NCBI RefSeq assembly: GCF_002879615.1
Contig: NZ_PNRF01000004.1
Span: 1-42,134, forward strand
DNA: 42,134 nucleotides
Reading direction: 5' to 3'
Source of the DNA: Billgrantia endophytica
GTDB lineage: Bacteria; Pseudomonadota; Gammaproteobacteria; Pseudomonadales; Halomonadaceae
In this document: positions 17,361 through 26,504 of the stretch, in pieces
Layout of the letters: each line of letters begins with the position of its first letter
How positions within the stretch are numbered: position 1 is the first letter of the stretch
Notes under the pieces: generated by a model
What the model was told of the DNA's origin: nothing
The model's input: only the letters and a program-made list of their open reading frames with translations
The model's database searches: none
Program-made: the position numbers and the translations under genes

Positions 17361-18752
17361 CTACTCGTCTTCCAGTCGTCGATAGAGGGTGCGTCGTGCG
17401 ATACCCAGGATATCAGCGGTACGCCGCTTGTTGCCCCCGGTGGCTTCCAGCACCTTCTGGATATAGCGCTTCTCCACCTCCTCGAGGCTAGGCCAGCTGT
17501 TTTGCTGGACAGCTGGCATCAGGGCATTGTTTGTGTCGGTGGAACGCGCTGCGTTGCGCTGCTCAAGAGCATGTTGACGAATGCGCTCAGGCAGGTCGCC
17601 GTGACTGAGCAGCCCGCTTTCGGCCAGGGTAACCGCACGCATGATGGCATTTTCCAGTTCGCGAACGTTGCCCGGATAGGGGTAGTCGAGAAGCGCCTGC
17701 AGGGCGGCAGGCTCGACACGTTCGATCGACTTGCCCTGGCTGGTGGCGTGTTTCTCGATCAGTGCCGAAACCAGTCGCTGGATATCGCCATGTCGTTCCC
17801 GCAGGGGAGGTATGCGCAACGAGAAGGTTTCCAGGCGAAAGAACAGGTCGCTGCGGAAGTTGCCACTTTCGATTTCCTGTTCAAGATCACGATGGGTCGC
17901 GGCAATGATGCGTACATCCACGGCTTCCTCTTTCTCCGCACCCACCGCCTTTATTGTCTTTTCCTGCAGGGCGCGTAACAGCTTCGCCTGCAACCCGGGG
18001 GACATCTCGCCGATTTCGTCGAGAAACAGACTGCCTCCATTGGCTGCCTGGAACAGGCCCTGTCGGGATTCGCTGGCCCCGGTAAAGGCCCCCTTTACAT
18101 GGCCGAAGAACTCACTCTCCATGAGTTCGGAGGGAATACTGGCACAGTTGATGGCAATGAATGACTCCTCGGCCCTGGGGCTCTCCTTGTGTATGGCTTG
18201 AGCCAGCAGTTCCTTGCCGGTGCCGCTCTCGCCGAGTATGAGAATGGGAGCGTCGCTCTTGGCGAGCCGGGCGGCGTCATGAAAGAGCGTCTGCATCGAC
18301 TCGCTCTCGCCCACGATGCCATGGAAGTGGCCAGGCGGGTTCTCCTGCAGGAATTGCTCTGCCAGACGCCGGTTCTCCAGCACGCGGTAGACGGCCTCAC
18401 GAACGCCTTCAAGGTCCAGCGGCTTGGTCAGGAAATCGTCTGCACCGATTTTCAATGCCTCCACGGCCTGGTCGATGGTGCCGAATGCCGTGATCACGAT
18501 GAAGCCCAGCCGACTTCCCTCGCTGCGCAGCTGTTCCAGTAGTTGCATGCCGCTGATTCCGGGCAGGCGTACGTCGCTGATCACGAGTGAGACGTCGCTA
18601 TGACTCAGGGTTGCAATGGCATCCTCTGCACTGCCCACCCCCAGAGTCGGATAGCCGGCTTCCTGCAGCTCTTCTTCCAGCAGTTCCAGTATGGCTGCGT
18701 CGTCCTCGACGATCAGAATCGGCAAGGTGGGGGTAGCGATGTTCCCTGTCAC
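17361..18752 (-). CDS. NtrC-family sigma-54-dependent response regulator
   Basis: This is a 463-residue transcription activator. The receiver domain has its acidic pocket at DD17-18, phosphorylation site D60 (LVISDVRLPG) and K110 (FLTKPLD). The AAA+ domain has Walker A GESGTGKE (about 174-181) and the sigma-54 contact loop GAFTGA (221-226). A Fis-type HTH ends the protein (NKRRTADILGIARRTLYRRL). It starts with a GTG at 18752 that overlaps the kinase stop by four bases, so they are translationally coupled. Its targets should carry sigma-54 promoters; I did not identify any nearby with confidence. Confidence 0.94.
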   Translation of the reverse strand: MTGNIATPTLPILIVEDDAAILELLEEELQEAGYPTLGVGSAEDAIATLSHSDVSLVISDVRLPGISGMQLLEQLRSEGSRLGFIVITAFGTIDQAVEALKIGADDFLTKPLDLEGVREAVYRVLENRRLAEQFLQENPPGHFHGIVGESESMQTLFHDAARLAKSDAPILILGESGTGKELLAQAIHKESPRAEESFIAINCASIPSELMESEFFGHVKGAFTGASESRQGLFQAANGGSLFLDEIGEMSPGLQAKLLRALQEKTIKAVGAEKEEAVDVRIIAATHRDLEQEIESGNFRSDLFFRLETFSLRIPPLRERHGDIQRLVSALIEKHATSQGKSIERVEPAALQALLDYPYPGNVRELENAIMRAVTLAESGLLSHGDLPERIRQHALEQRNAARSTDTNNALMPAVQQNSWPSLEEVEKRYIQKVLEATGGNKRRTADILGIARRTLYRRLEDE

Positions 18753-20206
18753 GTGGCAGTTCCTCCTTCGGTGGTATCGTCCAATGGCAGGCCGATCTCA
18801 AATCCGGCGCCGCCTAGCTCGCTGTCGAAAACGCCGACAGTACCGCCGTGGTCATTGATGATTCGGTGCACCATGGAAAGTCCCAGGCCGCTACCTTGTC
18901 CAACGGGTTTGGTGGTGAAGAAGGGGTCGAAGACCCTGGATTGATCGGCGCCAGCTATGCCGGGGCCGTCGTCCTCGACCCACAGTGTCAGCCAGTCTTC
19001 AGCCTGGCGGGCCCGAATACGTATCTGCTGGACTCCCTCGGCCTGGGTGGCGTTGAGCAGCAGATTCGTGAGCACCTGGATCAACTGCTGGCCATTGGCC
19101 AGCAACTGAGGCGGTGGGTCCGGCAGGTCCAGCTGCAGCCGGATGGCATGTTGCTCCAGATCCTCTTCCACGAGTTCATGGGTGGCCTTGACCAGGCTGG
19201 TCAGATCCAGCGCTTCCTTCTCGACATTGTGGCGCCGCCCCAGCTCCATCAACTGACGGACGATCTCGACGATGCGTTCCACTTCACTGCGAATGCGGCC
19301 AAGTTTTGCTCGCTCGTCATCACCAATGGTGTTGCGTCTTGCCAGGCGCTGGGCCTGGCCATTGATCACGGTGAGCGGGGCACCGATCTCGTGCGCCACG
19401 CCGGCGGCCAGCACGCCCAGTTCGGCCAGTTTCTTGGACTTGCGCAGGCGTTTTTCCAGCTCGATCTCCTTGCGCCGGCGTGCTTCGATGTCAGCATCCT
19501 TCTCGACCATGGCGTCGAGCATGCCGTTGAGAGCCACGGCGAGACGGCCATACTCCTGGGGCCCTTCGGCTTCGGCGCGCTGGTTGCGATCGCCTTCCTC
19601 GACACGCTGCATGACGGCCAGCAGGCGCTCGAGCGGCCTTTCGATATGGCGACGGAACCCCCACCAGATGCCCAGCATCACACCGGCGGCGCCGATGGCG
19701 AAGGCAAGCAATGCCAGCTGGCTGAGAAAGCCGGTGTAGTTTTCGATACCGGTATTGAGCCGGTTGACCTGCAGCACGCCGCGAACCTCTCCGGTAGGGG
19801 AGGTGAGCGGCTTCAACGCCGAATAATAGTGCCAGCCATCATGTTCACGATAGGCGGCACGCATTTCACCATCCTCGGCGACCTCCCGAATGGTCTCGGG
19901 GCTGAAAAGCGCCTGTCCCAGCCCTAGCCCGTAGATTTCCTGGCCGTTGGCGTCAAAGACATAGGCGCCGTAGATGCGGTGGAAGGAGAAAGCGGAATAG
20001 AGCGACTCTTCCAGAGGCTCGGTGACATCCCTGGCCAAGGCGTGAGTGAGCGTGGTACCGATCACGTGAGTGATCACCTGGACTTCCCGTTCCAGCCGGG
20101 AACGTACGTTATCCTCCAGTGACTTGATCGCCACCAGGCTGAAGATCAGCAGCACCAGGAAAAGCGGAGCGATGACCGTAATGATGATGAGATTACGTAG
20201 ACGCAT
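18749..20206 (-). CDS. Membrane sensor histidine kinase
   Basis: This is the partner of the downstream regulator, about 485 residues. A first helix (LIIITVIAPLFLVLLIFSLVAI), a periplasmic sensor region of about 130 residues and a second helix near LALLAFAIGAAGVMLGIWWGF are followed by a HAMP-like segment. The H-box is AAGVAHEIGAPLTVI, the N-box LTNLLLNATQAEG, and the ATP lid VEDDGPGIAG with GQGSGLGLSMV. I chose the ATG at 20206; the longer TTG reading to 20221 is less likely. Its sensor ligand is unknown. The sugar dehydrogenase gene lies 69 bases upstream on the same strand. Confidence 0.92.
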   Translation of the reverse strand: MRLRNLIIITVIAPLFLVLLIFSLVAIKSLEDNVRSRLEREVQVITHVIGTTLTHALARDVTEPLEESLYSAFSFHRIYGAYVFDANGQEIYGLGLGQALFSPETIREVAEDGEMRAAYREHDGWHYYSALKPLTSPTGEVRGVLQVNRLNTGIENYTGFLSQLALLAFAIGAAGVMLGIWWGFRRHIERPLERLLAVMQRVEEGDRNQRAEAEGPQEYGRLAVALNGMLDAMVEKDADIEARRRKEIELEKRLRKSKKLAELGVLAAGVAHEIGAPLTVINGQAQRLARRNTIGDDERAKLGRIRSEVERIVEIVRQLMELGRRHNVEKEALDLTSLVKATHELVEEDLEQHAIRLQLDLPDPPPQLLANGQQLIQVLTNLLLNATQAEGVQQIRIRARQAEDWLTLWVEDDGPGIAGADQSRVFDPFFTTKPVGQGSGLGLSMVHRIINDHGGTVGVFDSELGGAGFEIGLPLDDTTEGGTAT

Positions 20207-20233
20207 GATGGCTCGCGGCAACAGGGTGGAAAT

Positions 20234-20266
20234 GCAGGTGCCGGTATGAACTTCCCCGACACCTGC
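20234..20266 (-). promoter_or_regulatory. Intercistronic inverted repeat between dehydrogenase and kinase genes
   Basis: GCAGGTG / CACCTGC plus an inner CGG/CCG separated by one mismatch pair can form a hairpin in the 69-base gap. No T-run follows, so it may reduce rather than stop read-through into the kinase gene. Confidence 0.5.
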
Positions 20267-20275
20267 ACGAAAGGG

Positions 20276-21421
20276 TCAGTCGGCTGGAACCAGGCGGTAG
20301 AGGCTGCCCCGCGGATCGTCATTGAGCAGGTAGATCGCGCCATCATGGCCCTGTCGGACATCGCGGATACGACCGATGTGGCCGTCCAGTATCACTTCAC
20401 TATCGACGACGCTGCCGTTTTCGAGGGTCAGACGCTCGAGCCGTTCGCTGCGCAGGCCGCCGGCCAGCAGATTGCCGCTCCAGTCGGGGAAGGTGTCGGC
20501 AGTGACCTGGGCGAGGCCGGACGGTGCCTGGGTGCCATCGAAGACATGGGCGGGGTCGCGCATGCCGGGCAGGGAATCCTCCCCGATGGGTTCGCCGGTA
20601 CCGTAATCCCGGCCTTTGCTCACTTCCGGCCAGCCGTAATTTTCGCCGGCCTCGAGAAAGTTGACCTCATCACCGCCCCTGGGTCCATGCTCGCTGGCCC
20701 AGACCTCGCCATCCATGGTGACGACCATTCCCTGTATATTGCGATTGCCGATGGTATAGAGCTCGTCCAGGGCCTCGGCATCGTCCAGGAAGGGGTTGTC
20801 GTCCGCAGCGCCACCAGTCTCGGTCAGGCGCAGCACGCTGCCGGCATGGTCTCCCTTGTCCTGAGCGCGGGGTGGCTCGGTACCGCGATCACCGATACTC
20901 ATCAACAAGGTGCCATCGGATAGCCAGGCAATACGTGAGCCGTAGTGACGGCCCGGGTCGGAATAACGATCCTGTACGAACAGCTCCTCCATGTCGGTCA
21001 GGCGCTGGCCTTCCAACCTGGCGCGGCTCAGTGCCGTGGCGGTACTGCCGTTATCGGACTTGCTCCAGGTGAAGTAGACCCAATCATGCTCACCGTCACC
21101 AAAGGAGGGGTGAAGCGCCAGATCCAGCAAACCACCCTGTCCATGGCTATGGACGTCGGGCAGTCCCTCCAGCCGGGTACTATCTCCCGCTTCGTCGATC
21201 AGGGTCAGATGACCAGGCCGCTCACTGACCAGAAAACGATCATCCGGCAGCATGACGACGGACCAGGGGCTCTCCAGGCCGGAAGCGATACGTTCCAGGC
21301 GCAGGTCCAGATGTTCGGTGGCAATGCGTTCCTGGACGACTTCGGCAGCCTGGGCAAACCCGGCAGACAAGGCCATGCCCAGCAGCAGGGTTGCCGGCAG
21401 CAGCGTGCGTGATTCGTGCAT
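20276..21421 (-). CDS. PQQ-dependent (glucose/sorbosone-type) sugar dehydrogenase, periplasmic
   Basis: This is a soluble beta-propeller dehydrogenase of the glucose/sorbosone family (YliI/Asd-like), 381 residues. A signal peptide runs to about AQA-AEV. Family motifs are GLESPWSVVMLPD, the active-site region HSHGQGGLLDLALHP, IGDRGTEPPRAQD, GNRNIQGMV and SEHGPRGGDEVN. It should oxidise an aldose or similar sugar with PQQ and pass electrons to the respiratory chain. The ATG at 21421 has GGGAGAA just upstream; a longer reading to 21493 is rejected. No PQQ synthesis gene is in this window. The linked two-component system may sense its substrate or product; that is an inference. Confidence 0.9.
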   Translation of the reverse strand: MHESRTLLPATLLLGMALSAGFAQAAEVVQERIATEHLDLRLERIASGLESPWSVVMLPDDRFLVSERPGHLTLIDEAGDSTRLEGLPDVHSHGQGGLLDLALHPSFGDGEHDWVYFTWSKSDNGSTATALSRARLEGQRLTDMEELFVQDRYSDPGRHYGSRIAWLSDGTLLMSIGDRGTEPPRAQDKGDHAGSVLRLTETGGAADDNPFLDDAEALDELYTIGNRNIQGMVVTMDGEVWASEHGPRGGDEVNFLEAGENYGWPEVSKGRDYGTGEPIGEDSLPGMRDPAHVFDGTQAPSGLAQVTADTFPDWSGNLLAGGLRSERLERLTLENGSVVDSEVILDGHIGRIRDVRQGHDGAIYLLNDDPRGSLYRLVPAD

Positions 21422-21518
21422 CCCGTTCTCCCTTTCTTGGATTTTCCGCGTGACAGGATAGAGACTCCCGTACGGACAGGGTGTTCCGATCACCCGATCG
21501 GTCTGCGTCGTGCCTAGC

Positions 21519-22394
21519 CTACATCAGGACGGCCAGCAGGATCGGCAAATAGAACAGCGACAGCAGGGTGGAGCAGAACACCAGGCTGGCGACATACTCC
21601 GGTTCGCGCCCGGCGCGCTGGGCGAACAGATAGGTGAAGACCGCCACCGGCATGCTCATCTGCAGCACCAGAATGCTGAGTGCCAGCGGGGGAAGCCCAA
21701 GTTGCGCACCGATCCCCCAGGCCAGCAATGCCGCTACCGGTATGCGCAGCAGGCTGAAGCCGATGCCCGACTTGAGATCCTTCACCTGAATGCTGGCCAG
21801 AGACGCTCCCAGCGTGATCAGCATCAGTGGCACGGTGAAACCGGAGATCAGGTCCAGGCTGTTGTCCAGCCACAGGGGCAGGCCGGTATCCGTCAACAGT
21901 AGTGCCAGTGCAATCAGGATAGCGTATACGGTGGGGGTCCTGGCGAGAGTCGCCAAGGGGTTGCCACGACTACTGAAAACGGCACCCAGGGTGAACTGGA
22001 ACAGCGAGACCGTCACCATTACCGTGATACCGAAGGCAAAGCCGGCGCTGCCGAAGGCATAGAGCACCACGGGCAGGCCCATGTTGCCGGTATTGGGATA
22101 CATCATCGGGTCCAGCAGTACGCGCCAGTCGCGGCGAAGCAGGCGCGCCATTGCCAGGGTCGCCACCGCCATGCTGACCATGACCAGGGCCGTGGCCAGC
22201 ATGGTGCGGCCAACGCTTCCGGCATCGATATCGGCGCCAGAGAGCGAGGCCAATACCAGCGCCGGGGTGCCGATGTTGAAGACCAGCCGGGTCACGAAGT
22301 CCACGGGGTAGGGATGGCCAAGGCGAATCCAGGTAAAACCCAGCCCGGCACCAGCCAGCACTGGCGCCATGATGGCAAAGAGTTCGGCGAGCAT
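21519..22394 (-). CDS. AEC-family transporter (auxin efflux carrier type)
   Basis: This is a ten-helix membrane carrier of 291 residues. The N-terminal helices (MAPVLAGAGLGFTWIRLG; RLVFNIGTPALVLASL) and the central unwound region PNTGNMGLPVVLYAFG are characteristic of the family. Bacterial members move dicarboxylates or malonate, but the substrate here is unknown. AAGGA precedes the ATG by about 6 bases. It diverges from the Fur-box-preceded binding-protein gene, so the two share a 185-base promoter region. Confidence 0.88.
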   Translation of the reverse strand: MLAELFAIMAPVLAGAGLGFTWIRLGHPYPVDFVTRLVFNIGTPALVLASLSGADIDAGSVGRTMLATALVMVSMAVATLAMARLLRRDWRVLLDPMMYPNTGNMGLPVVLYAFGSAGFAFGITVMVTVSLFQFTLGAVFSSRGNPLATLARTPTVYAILIALALLLTDTGLPLWLDNSLDLISGFTVPLMLITLGASLASIQVKDLKSGIGFSLLRIPVAALLAWGIGAQLGLPPLALSILVLQMSMPVAVFTYLFAQRAGREPEYVASLVFCSTLLSLFYLPILLAVLM

Positions 22395-22515
22395 CTGGCG
22401 TCCTTGTCGGTGATCAGGTCGTCATTGTCCGTAATCGATGCCTGGCGATGCAAGCCTGCCTCCCCCGAGGTTGCGCGGGTACGAACGAGGCGTTGCGGGG
22501 TGAGCGGGTATGTCT

Positions 22516-22534
22516 GATTCTGATAATCATTACT
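22516..22534 (+). promoter_or_regulatory. Fur box upstream of the iron-binding-type protein
   Basis: GATTCTGATAATCATTACT matches the 19-base Fur consensus GATAATGATAATCATTATC at 15 of 19 positions, by hand alignment. It lies 46 bases before the ATG at 22580 and about 120 bases from the divergent AEC start, so the + strand gene is the likely target. Confidence 0.75.
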
Positions 22535-22579
22535 ATTGGGGCTTGGCCACTCCGGCCTCTGCCAAGGAACCGTTACCCC

Positions 22580-23638
22580 ATGCGCCCTCGTGTAATCGGC
22601 AAGACCTGCATCGTCCTTCCGCTGGCCGCCACCCTCTTGACCGCTCCGCTGGCCCTGGCCAGTGCACCGCTCAAGGTCCATGCGCCGCGTCTCAATGATC
22701 CCGAAGCCCCGATATTTGCCGCGTTCACGCAGGAGACCGGCATTCCCATCGAACTGGTTTCCCTATCCATGGAGGAGCTGACCTCAGCCTTCGAGGCAGC
22801 CCTGGCGTCGGAAGCGGAGCCGCCAGTCGATGTGTTGATGGTGGTGGATACCGGCAATATTCATAGGCTGATGGAAGCTGGCTGGCTCCAGCCGCTGGAA
22901 TCCGAGTCGCTGGAGACCCGGGTGCCCGTGGAGCTGCGCGATCTCGAGGCAGGGTGGAGCGGCTACGCCACCCGGGCCCGGGTAATCTACGTCAACCCGG
23001 ACAAGATCGACTGGGTGCCGGAAAGCTACGAGGCACTGGCCGACGAGCGCCTGGCCGGCAAGCTTTGCCTGGGAGGCGGGGCATCGGCCTACAACACCTC
23101 GCTGATGGCTTCGGTCGTTGCCCATCACGGCGAGGCAGCGGCGGAGGAGTGGGCGGAGGCCCTGGTCGCCAACCTGGCCCAGCCGGCGGGTGGGCGCGAC
23201 AGCGAGTTGTTGCAAGCCCTGGCCGCACCTGGCGACTGCGCGGTGACCCTGGCCAACCACTACTATTACTTGCGACTCCTCGAATCGGAGAATGCCGAGG
23301 AGCAGTCGACTGCCGAAGCGCTGAAACTGGTGTGGCCCAACCAGCAGGGCGAAGGGCTGGAGGGGCGCGGTGCCTACCGCAACGTGGCGGCTTTCGCCGT
23401 GGCGCAGGGCACCCCTAGAGCCGAACAGGCCGTGCGCTTCCTCGAGCACACCGCCGGGGTCGCCATGCAACGAGACGTGGCGGGAGGCATCTTCTTCCCG
23501 GTAGTGGCGGAAGGAGTCGATGAGATCAACGCCGAGCAGCGACTGGGCCATGCCAGCATGGACACCTTGTCGATGCGTCAACTGACCGGGCATCTGTCCA
23601 AGGCGCGCCAGATTCTCGCACGGGTCGGCTGGGAATAA
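22580..23638 (+). CDS. Periplasmic iron(III)-binding-type solute-binding protein, FbpA/FutA-like
   Basis: The product has 352 residues with a signal peptide to about ALA-SAP. The fold-type signature of class II iron-binding receptors is visible: an opening LKVHAPR strand, the YATRARVIYVNPDKI segment and LANHYYYLRLL with the tyrosines that hold iron in this family. The Fur box at 22516-22534 supports iron control. The ATG at 22580 follows AAGGA at 22564-22568 with long spacing. Odd points: no permease or import ATPase gene is adjacent, and the next gene is an exporter-type ABC protein. Iron as ligand is probable, not proved. Confidence 0.82.
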   Translation: MRPRVIGKTCIVLPLAATLLTAPLALASAPLKVHAPRLNDPEAPIFAAFTQETGIPIELVSLSMEELTSAFEAALASEAEPPVDVLMVVDTGNIHRLMEAGWLQPLESESLETRVPVELRDLEAGWSGYATRARVIYVNPDKIDWVPESYEALADERLAGKLCLGGGASAYNTSLMASVVAHHGEAAAEEWAEALVANLAQPAGGRDSELLQALAAPGDCAVTLANHYYYLRLLESENAEEQSTAEALKLVWPNQQGEGLEGRGAYRNVAAFAVAQGTPRAEQAVRFLEHTAGVAMQRDVAGGIFFPVVAEGVDEINAEQRLGHASMDTLSMRQLTGHLSKARQILARVGWE

Positions 23639-23729
23639 ACAAGAGCGTAAACCGGCAAGGGCGCCAACCATTGGTGGAAGTGGACTCGATTCCGTTAAGC
23701 TTCGGATCCTGCTTGCCAAGGATCTCCGC

Positions 23730-25535
23730 ATGTCATCGATCACTTCCACCAACAGCTTTCAGGCCCTGGTGCGGCTGCTGCGCTACGCCCGGGGTTATCG
23801 GCGCCGCATCATCGCCGCCACCACCTGTTCGATCATCAACAAGATCTTCGATATCGCCCCCGAGATCCTCATCGGGGTGGCCATCGACGTGGTGGTCAAC
23901 CAGGAGCGCAGCTTCGTTGCCCGGCTCGGTTTCACCACGCCCCAGGAACAGATCCTGATGCTGGCCGTGCTCACCTTCTTCATCTGGGCCGGCGAGTCGA
24001 TCTTCGAGTACCTCTACAAGATCCTGTGGCGCAACCTGGCACAACGGCTGCAGGCCGACATGCGCCTGGACACCTACGAGCATGCCCAGCGCCTCGACAT
24101 GGCCTTCTTCGAATCGAAGAGTTCCGGTCAGCTGGTGGCGACCATGAACGACGACGTCAACCAGCTCGAGCGTTTCCTCGACGGTGGCGCCAACTCGCTG
24201 ATCCAGGTCGGCGTCACCGTGGTGGCGGTGGGGGCGGTGTTCTTCGTCATTTCTCCGCTGATCGCGCTGCTGGCCTTCACGCCGATCCCGCTGATCATCT
24301 GGGGCGCCTTCTTCTTCCAGCGCAAGGCGGGGCCGCTATATGCCGACGTGCGCGAGAAGGTGGGCGACCTTGCCAGCCGGCTCTCCAACAACCTGAGCGG
24401 TATTGCCACCATCAAGAGCTTCACCAGCGAGGATCGCGAGGCCGCGCGGCTGCGTGAAACGAGCGAGGCCTATGTGGAGGCGAACCGGCGTGCGATTCGC
24501 GTCAGCTCGGCTTTCATTCCGGTAATCCGCATGGCGATCCTGGCCGGCTTCCTGGCCACGTTCACCGTGGGCGGCATGCTGGCGCTGCGTGGCGATCTCA
24601 ACGTCGGTGCCTACGGTGTGCTGGTCTTTCTCACCCAGCGGCTGCTCTGGCCGTTGACCGGCCTGGCCGAGGTGATCGACCTGTTCGAGCGCGCCATGGC
24701 CAGCACCCGACGCATCCTCGATCTGCTGGCGGTGCCCATCACCGTCAAGGATAACGGCGACCGGCCCCTGGCGGTACCGGTACGCGGTGAGGTGAGCTTC
24801 GAGGCGGTGAGCTTTCACTATGCATCGAGCGGTGTGGGCGTCGATGACGTCAGCCTGCGGGTGCCGGCCGGCAATACATTGGCCCTGGTCGGCGCCACGG
24901 GTTCCGGCAAGTCGACGCTGATCAAGCTGCTGCTGCGATTCTACGACCCCGAGGCCGGCCAGGTCTGTATCGATGGCCAGCCGATTCGTGAAGTGAGCCT
25001 CAATTCGTTGCGACAGGCCATTGGCCTGGTCAGCCAGGACGTCTATCTGTTCGAGGGCTCGATCCGCGACAACATCGTCTATGGGAAGCCCGAGGCCGAA
25101 GCGTCACAGGTAATCGAGGCGGCGAAAACGGCCGAAGCCTGGGAGTTCATTCAGGCGCTGCCCCAGGGGCTGGACACCCCGGTGGGGGAGCGTGGCATTC
25201 GCCTGTCCGGTGGCCAGCGTCAGCGCCTGTCGCTGGCCCGGGCATTGCTCAAGGACCCGCCCATCCTGGTGCTGGACGAAGCCACCAGCGCGGTGGACAA
25301 TGAAACCGAAGCGGCGATCCAGCGCTCGCTGCAGAAGATCGGCCATGGGCGCACGGTGATCATGATCGCCCACCGGCTCTCGACCATCGTCCATGCCGAC
25401 GAGATCGTGGTGATCGACGCCGGCAGGGTGGCAGAGCAGGGCACCCATGCCGAGCTGATCGAACGAGGGGGCCGCTATGCCGCCCAGTGGCGGGTACAGA
25501 CCGGAGCGATTCAGGTAGGGGAGGCGGTCCTCTGA
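23730..25535 (+). CDS. ABC exporter, fused permease and ATPase (MsbA-like)
   Basis: The half-transporter has 601 residues and should work as a homodimer. Six helices cover about residues 20-320, with coupling-helix segments such as KVGDLASRLSNNLSGIATIK. The ATPase has Walker A GATGSGKST, Q-loop LVSQDVYLFEGSIRDNI, signature LSGGQRQRLSLARALL, Walker B PILVLDEATSAVD and switch His IMIAHRLSTI. It follows the iron-binding protein by 91 bases in the same direction, so it may share the Fur-controlled transcript. Some Fur-controlled members export siderophores, but the substrate is not visible here. Confidence 0.92.
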   Translation: MSSITSTNSFQALVRLLRYARGYRRRIIAATTCSIINKIFDIAPEILIGVAIDVVVNQERSFVARLGFTTPQEQILMLAVLTFFIWAGESIFEYLYKILWRNLAQRLQADMRLDTYEHAQRLDMAFFESKSSGQLVATMNDDVNQLERFLDGGANSLIQVGVTVVAVGAVFFVISPLIALLAFTPIPLIIWGAFFFQRKAGPLYADVREKVGDLASRLSNNLSGIATIKSFTSEDREAARLRETSEAYVEANRRAIRVSSAFIPVIRMAILAGFLATFTVGGMLALRGDLNVGAYGVLVFLTQRLLWPLTGLAEVIDLFERAMASTRRILDLLAVPITVKDNGDRPLAVPVRGEVSFEAVSFHYASSGVGVDDVSLRVPAGNTLALVGATGSGKSTLIKLLLRFYDPEAGQVCIDGQPIREVSLNSLRQAIGLVSQDVYLFEGSIRDNIVYGKPEAEASQVIEAAKTAEAWEFIQALPQGLDTPVGERGIRLSGGQRQRLSLARALLKDPPILVLDEATSAVDNETEAAIQRSLQKIGHGRTVIMIAHRLSTIVHADEIVVIDAGRVAEQGTHAELIERGGRYAAQWRVQTGAIQVGEAVL

Positions 25536-25564
25536 ACCAGGCTCATGGGGCGTGGCATTTCGAA

Positions 25565-26176
25565 TCACTGACGTGTCAGTACCGCGTCGAGATTCACCGG
25601 CACCTCGTCACCGATCTGTTCGTAGCCCAATAGCAGCATGACCGAGCGCAGGGTGGGGTCGGCCATCAGCTCCTGGCCGTCCAGCGCCATTCGCTCGGCG
25701 TTGGTGACCCGTATCCGATTGGCGGACTCCTTCGTGAAGCGCACCGGCAACGACTCCTGCCGTATGGCGTTGCCCGACCGGACCGAGAGCATGAGGGTCT
25801 CTACCATCGAATCGCCGATGGCGAGCCGCTCCAGCTGCTCGGGTGGGTAGCGGGTCGTCAGGGTGGCCATGGGGCGCTCGGTCAGGCCGGACAGCCAGGG
25901 CGGTAACGGCCCCAGCCGCTCCACCACATCGCTCTGGTTCAACCGCAGCGGTAGCTGCAGCACGCCGCTGGCATCCGCACTGCCTGCAAGCCGGCGTACT
26001 TCATGATGGCGAGGCACCGGGCCGTCAGGGCCTATCTGCATGACCGTGGCCGACACCCGCGACTGCTCCGGGTCCAGCTCCCACTCTGCCTGCACGGGTG
26101 AGATCAGCAGAACCAGGCCCCATGCCAGCCCAGCCCCTTGACCAAATCTTTTGCCCAGGCGACCGAATCGTTTCAT
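25565..26176 (-). CDS. YceI-like periplasmic protein
   Basis: The product has 203 residues with a signal peptide to about VQA-EWE. The mature protein opens with ELDPEQSRVSATVMQIG and continues LPLRLNQSDVVERL, the layout of YceI-like lipocalin-type domains that bind isoprenoid lipids. The match is distant and the role unknown. I chose the ATG at 26176 (MKRFGRLGKRF), which exposes the signal peptide. The longer frame to 26326 runs nearly into the tRNA promoter and is rejected. It lies immediately left of the tRNA gene, on the opposite strand. Confidence 0.7.
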   Translation of the reverse strand: MKRFGRLGKRFGQGAGLAWGLVLLISPVQAEWELDPEQSRVSATVMQIGPDGPVPRHHEVRRLAGSADASGVLQLPLRLNQSDVVERLGPLPPWLSGLTERPMATLTTRYPPEQLERLAIGDSMVETLMLSVRSGNAIRQESLPVRFTKESANRIRVTNAERMALDGQELMADPTLRSVMLLLGYEQIGDEVPVNLDAVLTRQ

Positions 26177-26330
26177 CAGCGATGTATCTCCAGCGGACGA
26201 CATGCCCATGCATGCAGACACGGGAACAGGCCGGAAGTGCCCGGATGGGGAGCGGGAAAGAAGGAAGAAACGGGAAGCTTGCCTCTGGCCTCGTCCAGTA
26301 GCTTTCGCTATCATACGCCGGCGCAAGCAC

Positions 26331-26407
<77 letters not shown>

Positions 26408-26504
26408 TTAAAATCAATCGCTTACGATTCTTGCTTGGTGAGTCCCATAGTCCAAGGGTACAGTTTCGGTACACTGCCGATCCTTCAGCCCCCTGGAGAT
26501 TTTT

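Noticed and set aside
18848..19927. A long plus-strand frame opposite the kinase gene
   Set aside because: The minus-strand frame has complete kinase motifs; the plus frame is a GC-rich shadow.
22448..22579. Longer start for the iron-binding-type protein
   Set aside because: It would cover the Fur box and bury the signal peptide.
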